The notes beneath the pieces are model-generated. The model worked only from the letters and a program-made list of their open reading frames with translations, did no database searches and was not told the origin of the DNA. DNA of 25,111 bases from Planctomycetota bacterium (lineage in GTDB: Bacteria > Planctomycetota > Phycisphaerae > UBA1845), in NCBI GenBank assembly GCA_022567365.1, contig JADFHG010000001.1, forward strand, positions 1-25,111. Reading direction: 5' to 3'. Shown one piece after another: positions 23,945 to 25,111 of the stretch (position 1 is the first letter of the stretch; every line of letters begins with the position of its first letter). The position numbers and the translations under genes are program-made.

Positions 23945-23985
23945 CAAGGGGCGCGCCCCCGTCACAAGGGGCGCGGCCCCCGTCA
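23945..23985. repeat. Two-copy tandem repeat of palindromic units
   Basis: A 20/21-base unit occurs twice in direct tandem (CAAGGGGCGCGCCCCCGTCA, then the same with one extra G). Each unit centres on GGGGCGCGCCCC or GGGGC-GCG-GCCCC, so it is itself palindromic. Confidence 0.8.
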
Positions 23986-24108
23986 CGCCTGCGCTTTCAA
24001 CCAAGCCACGGACGCCCGATGTCCCTTCTCCATCGTATTTGACCGTTCCGCAACACCACCGTTGCTCGCCCACGGTATGGCGGCGGACCGGGTACGCGGA
24101 CATGGGAC

Positions 24109-24438
24109 TCATCGGCGGCGTTTCGCCCTGCGCGGCGTTGCCTTGCGCGGGCCGACGAGGTAGCCCTGCATGAGTCGCTTGTTCTCCTCGAATGAAAAGT
24201 CGGAATCGACATCCCGGCACGCCGTGTCGTAAGCCGAGTAAGCGTAGTCCCAAAGCTGTTCGACCCCGGTGGCGTCAAGGCTCGTCTGCTCGAATGTTCC
24301 CAAGATCATCTCCACCAGCGGCACGAACTCGGAGTCGTCCAGCATCATCGTCGCGTCGCCCATCTGCATCTCGAACAGGGCGTCGATCTGCCTCTTCCCC
24401 AGCGCCAGCAGCAGCCCTTTCCCTTCGTTTTGGCACAT
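24109..24438 (-). CDS. Unknown 109-residue protein beside the RAMA-like gene
   Basis: The ATG at 24438 has AAGGA about nine bases upstream. The protein is acidic over most of its length, with helices GKRQIDALFEMQMGD, DDSEFVPLVEMILGTFEQTS and QLWDYAYSAYDTACRD. It ends in a strongly basic tail (PRKATPRRAKRRR), which suggests nucleic-acid or charge-based binding. No known motif is recognised. It starts 21 bp after the RAMA-like gene on the same strand, so the two are very likely co-transcribed. I cannot name a family. Confidence 0.7.
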   Translation of the reverse strand: MCQNEGKGLLLALGKRQIDALFEMQMGDATMMLDDSEFVPLVEMILGTFEQTSLDATGVEQLWDYAYSAYDTACRDVDSDFSFEENKRLMQGYLVGPRKATPRRAKRRR

Positions 24439-24459
24439 ATCAGCCCATCCTTGTTCGGC

Positions 24460-24684
24460 CTACTTCCGTAGCTCGCTGAGTTTGACCTGTTCGCCGTTCT
24501 TTCGGATACGCCAAAACGCCCAGCCGTTCGTCGCTCGTTTGCGAACGGCCTTCGCCGCTGCCGATGGGCTGTCGTAGAACTGGCCGTTGAACTTGATGCG
24601 ACCGTTGTTGTAGACGACGGCTTTGTAGTCCTTGCCCTTGTAGGTGGCGTAGATTCTCTTGCCGCCGCCAACGATACCCTTCAA
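24460..24684 (-). CDS. Small RAMA/DUF4357-like domain protein (5' end uncertain)
   Basis: The 74-residue frame starting at a TTG reads GKRIYATYKGKDYKAVVYNN, then a G-x-I-x-x-x-G strand pair, YDSPSAAAKAVRKR and NGWAFWRIRKNG. The order Y-x-A-x-x-x-x-x-G-x-I, S-P-S-A-A-A-x-x-[VA] and N-G-W-x-F-W is the core of RAMA (restriction-enzyme adenine-methylase-associated) and DUF4357 domains, which are small modules tied to restriction and DNA-modification proteins. The frame stays open upstream for ~30 codons of Lys/Arg-rich sequence (SRRKVKRKTT) up to and through the IS end, with no ATG and no Shine-Dalgarno for the TTG. The native 5' end may thus have been lost to, or lie in, the mobile element at 24771. 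It sits 21 bp before the 109-residue gene. Confidence 0.7.
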   Translation of the reverse strand: MKGIVGGGKRIYATYKGKDYKAVVYNNGRIKFNGQFYDSPSAAAKAVRKRATNGWAFWRIRKNGEQVKLSELRK

Positions 24685-24770
24685 GGGGCGATCTTTGCGT
24701 TGGTCTCGGCTGGTAGTTTTCCGTTTGACTTTCCGGCGGCTATTGAATCCTGCATAGAAAAAGAAGCTAC

Positions 24771-25111
24771 TTATGGTCCCAACTGGATTTTGAGCCCGGC
24801 GGCGCGAACGAAAGAACGCAGGAGGGACTGATGGCTTGCGATATCATCGGCCTCCAGGCGCGCCTGTTTGTAGACTTCATCGAGTTCACAAAGACCGTGG
24901 TTGGCGGTTCGGTGATATTTGAGGTTACCCCAGACGTATTCCATCGGGTTGAGCTCCGGTGCGTACGGCGGCAACCACTCGATCGTGAGCCTCGGATAGA
25001 TCGCCCGCCAGTATTGCAGTTGCTTGCTGCGATGAGCATTGAGTCGATCCCATACCAAAATGACGTTCCCGCGAAGATGACGGAGCAAATCGCGCAGGAA
25101 GGTAATGACCT
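24771..25111 (-). CDS. IS630-type transposase, C-terminal part (5' end cut by window edge)
   Basis: The frame is open from the right edge to a TAA at 24773-24771. It has VILVWDRLNAHRS, the second Asp of a DDE_3 integrase core, and WLPPYAPELNPMEYVWGNLK, where P-x-L-N-P-[MI]-E is the family-typical glutamate site of IS630/Tc1-mariner enzymes. The first Asp lies off the window. The protein ends LRSFVRAAGLKIQLGP. The segment shown has no frameshift. The IS630 ends and target-site TA are not identified. Confidence 0.92.
   Translation of the reverse strand, partial: VITFLRDLLRHLRGNVILVWDRLNAHRSKQLQYWRAIYPRLTIEWLPPYAPELNPMEYVWGNLKYHRTANHGLCELDEVYKQARLEADDIASHQSLLRSFVRAAGLKIQLGP
24771..25111. mobile_element. 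Partial IS630-family insertion sequence at right edge
   Basis: Defined only by the transposase; the left terminal inverted repeat should lie within about 100 bases beyond 24771 but I could not recognise it, and the other end is outside the window. Confidence 0.6.

Larger units (their letters stand above)
23693..24108. other. Intergenic region between convergent genes, repeat-rich
   Basis: This 416-bp gap lies between the ChaN/EreA-like gene and the 109-residue gene, which converge. It holds a composite palindrome (23791-23848) and a tandem palindromic repeat (23945-23985). Apart from these I see no gene; open frames are Arg/Ser-rich shadows. Confidence 0.55.

Noticed and set aside
23791..23985. 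Possible CRISPR array from closely spaced repeats
   Set aside because: Units are palindromic hairpins without regular spacer-repeat periodicity, only two copies each, and no cas gene is near.

Overview
The window looks like a piece of a GC-rich genome from the Planctomycetota or a close relative; this is inferred from style, not from a marker gene. The signs are secreted proteins ending in calcium-binding dockerin-like tails, an extracellular HAF-repeat protein, a Cys-rich insert inside an FG-GAP protein, a Yip1-type membrane protein, and spacers full of short mirror-image repeat modules. Core genes (sucC, ispG) show that it is chromosomal. No rRNA, tRNA or CRISPR array was seen.

Layout, left to right. 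Bases 1-6442 are all on the minus strand. Read in the direction of transcription they are: sucC (6442-5279); a tightly overlapping three-gene cassette made of a TIGR04255-family protein and two conserved-looking proteins of unknown function (5227-3565); an M50 site-2-type membrane protease (3477-2782); a truncated subtilase fragment (2493-1156); and a secreted HAF-repeat/dockerin-like protein that runs off the left edge (1112-1). Bases 6776-7252 hold a small plus-strand protein resembling DUF6941, and 8795-7590 hold ispG on the minus strand.

Bases 9022-12085 form a plus-strand cell-envelope group: a TPR lipoprotein with a CsgG/FlgO-like feel, an exported protein built from three LPP20/FlgT-like repeats, and a 72-residue lipoprotein candidate. 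A minus-strand secreted beta-helix protein with a C-terminal PA14-like domain follows (14581-12320). Bases 14985-19666 hold, in order, a Yip1-family protein, a membrane-fusion protein, a MacB/LolD-type ATPase and an FtsX/MacB-type permease. This order matches the Bacillus yknWXYZ transporter. The last three genes overlap at their ends and are surely one operon.

Bases 19836-22580 encode a large secreted protein with seven FG-GAP blades, a Cys-rich insert, a cohesin-like segment and a dockerin. Bases 22856-23692 encode a secreted protein resembling the ChaN/EreA/TraB superfamily. The right end (minus strand) has a partial IS630-type transposase running off the edge, a small RAMA/DUF4357-like protein and a 109-residue unknown protein, so this end looks like a mobile or accessory junction.

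Most spacers carry palindromic modules. Two (15876-15929 and 23791-23848) share one architecture, an outer inverted repeat enclosing two hairpins, with different sequences. The best candidates for something undescribed are the TIGR04255 cassette, the Yip1-ABC operon in this host, the LPP20/lipoprotein cluster, the RAMA-like pair beside the IS, and the modular spacer repeats.
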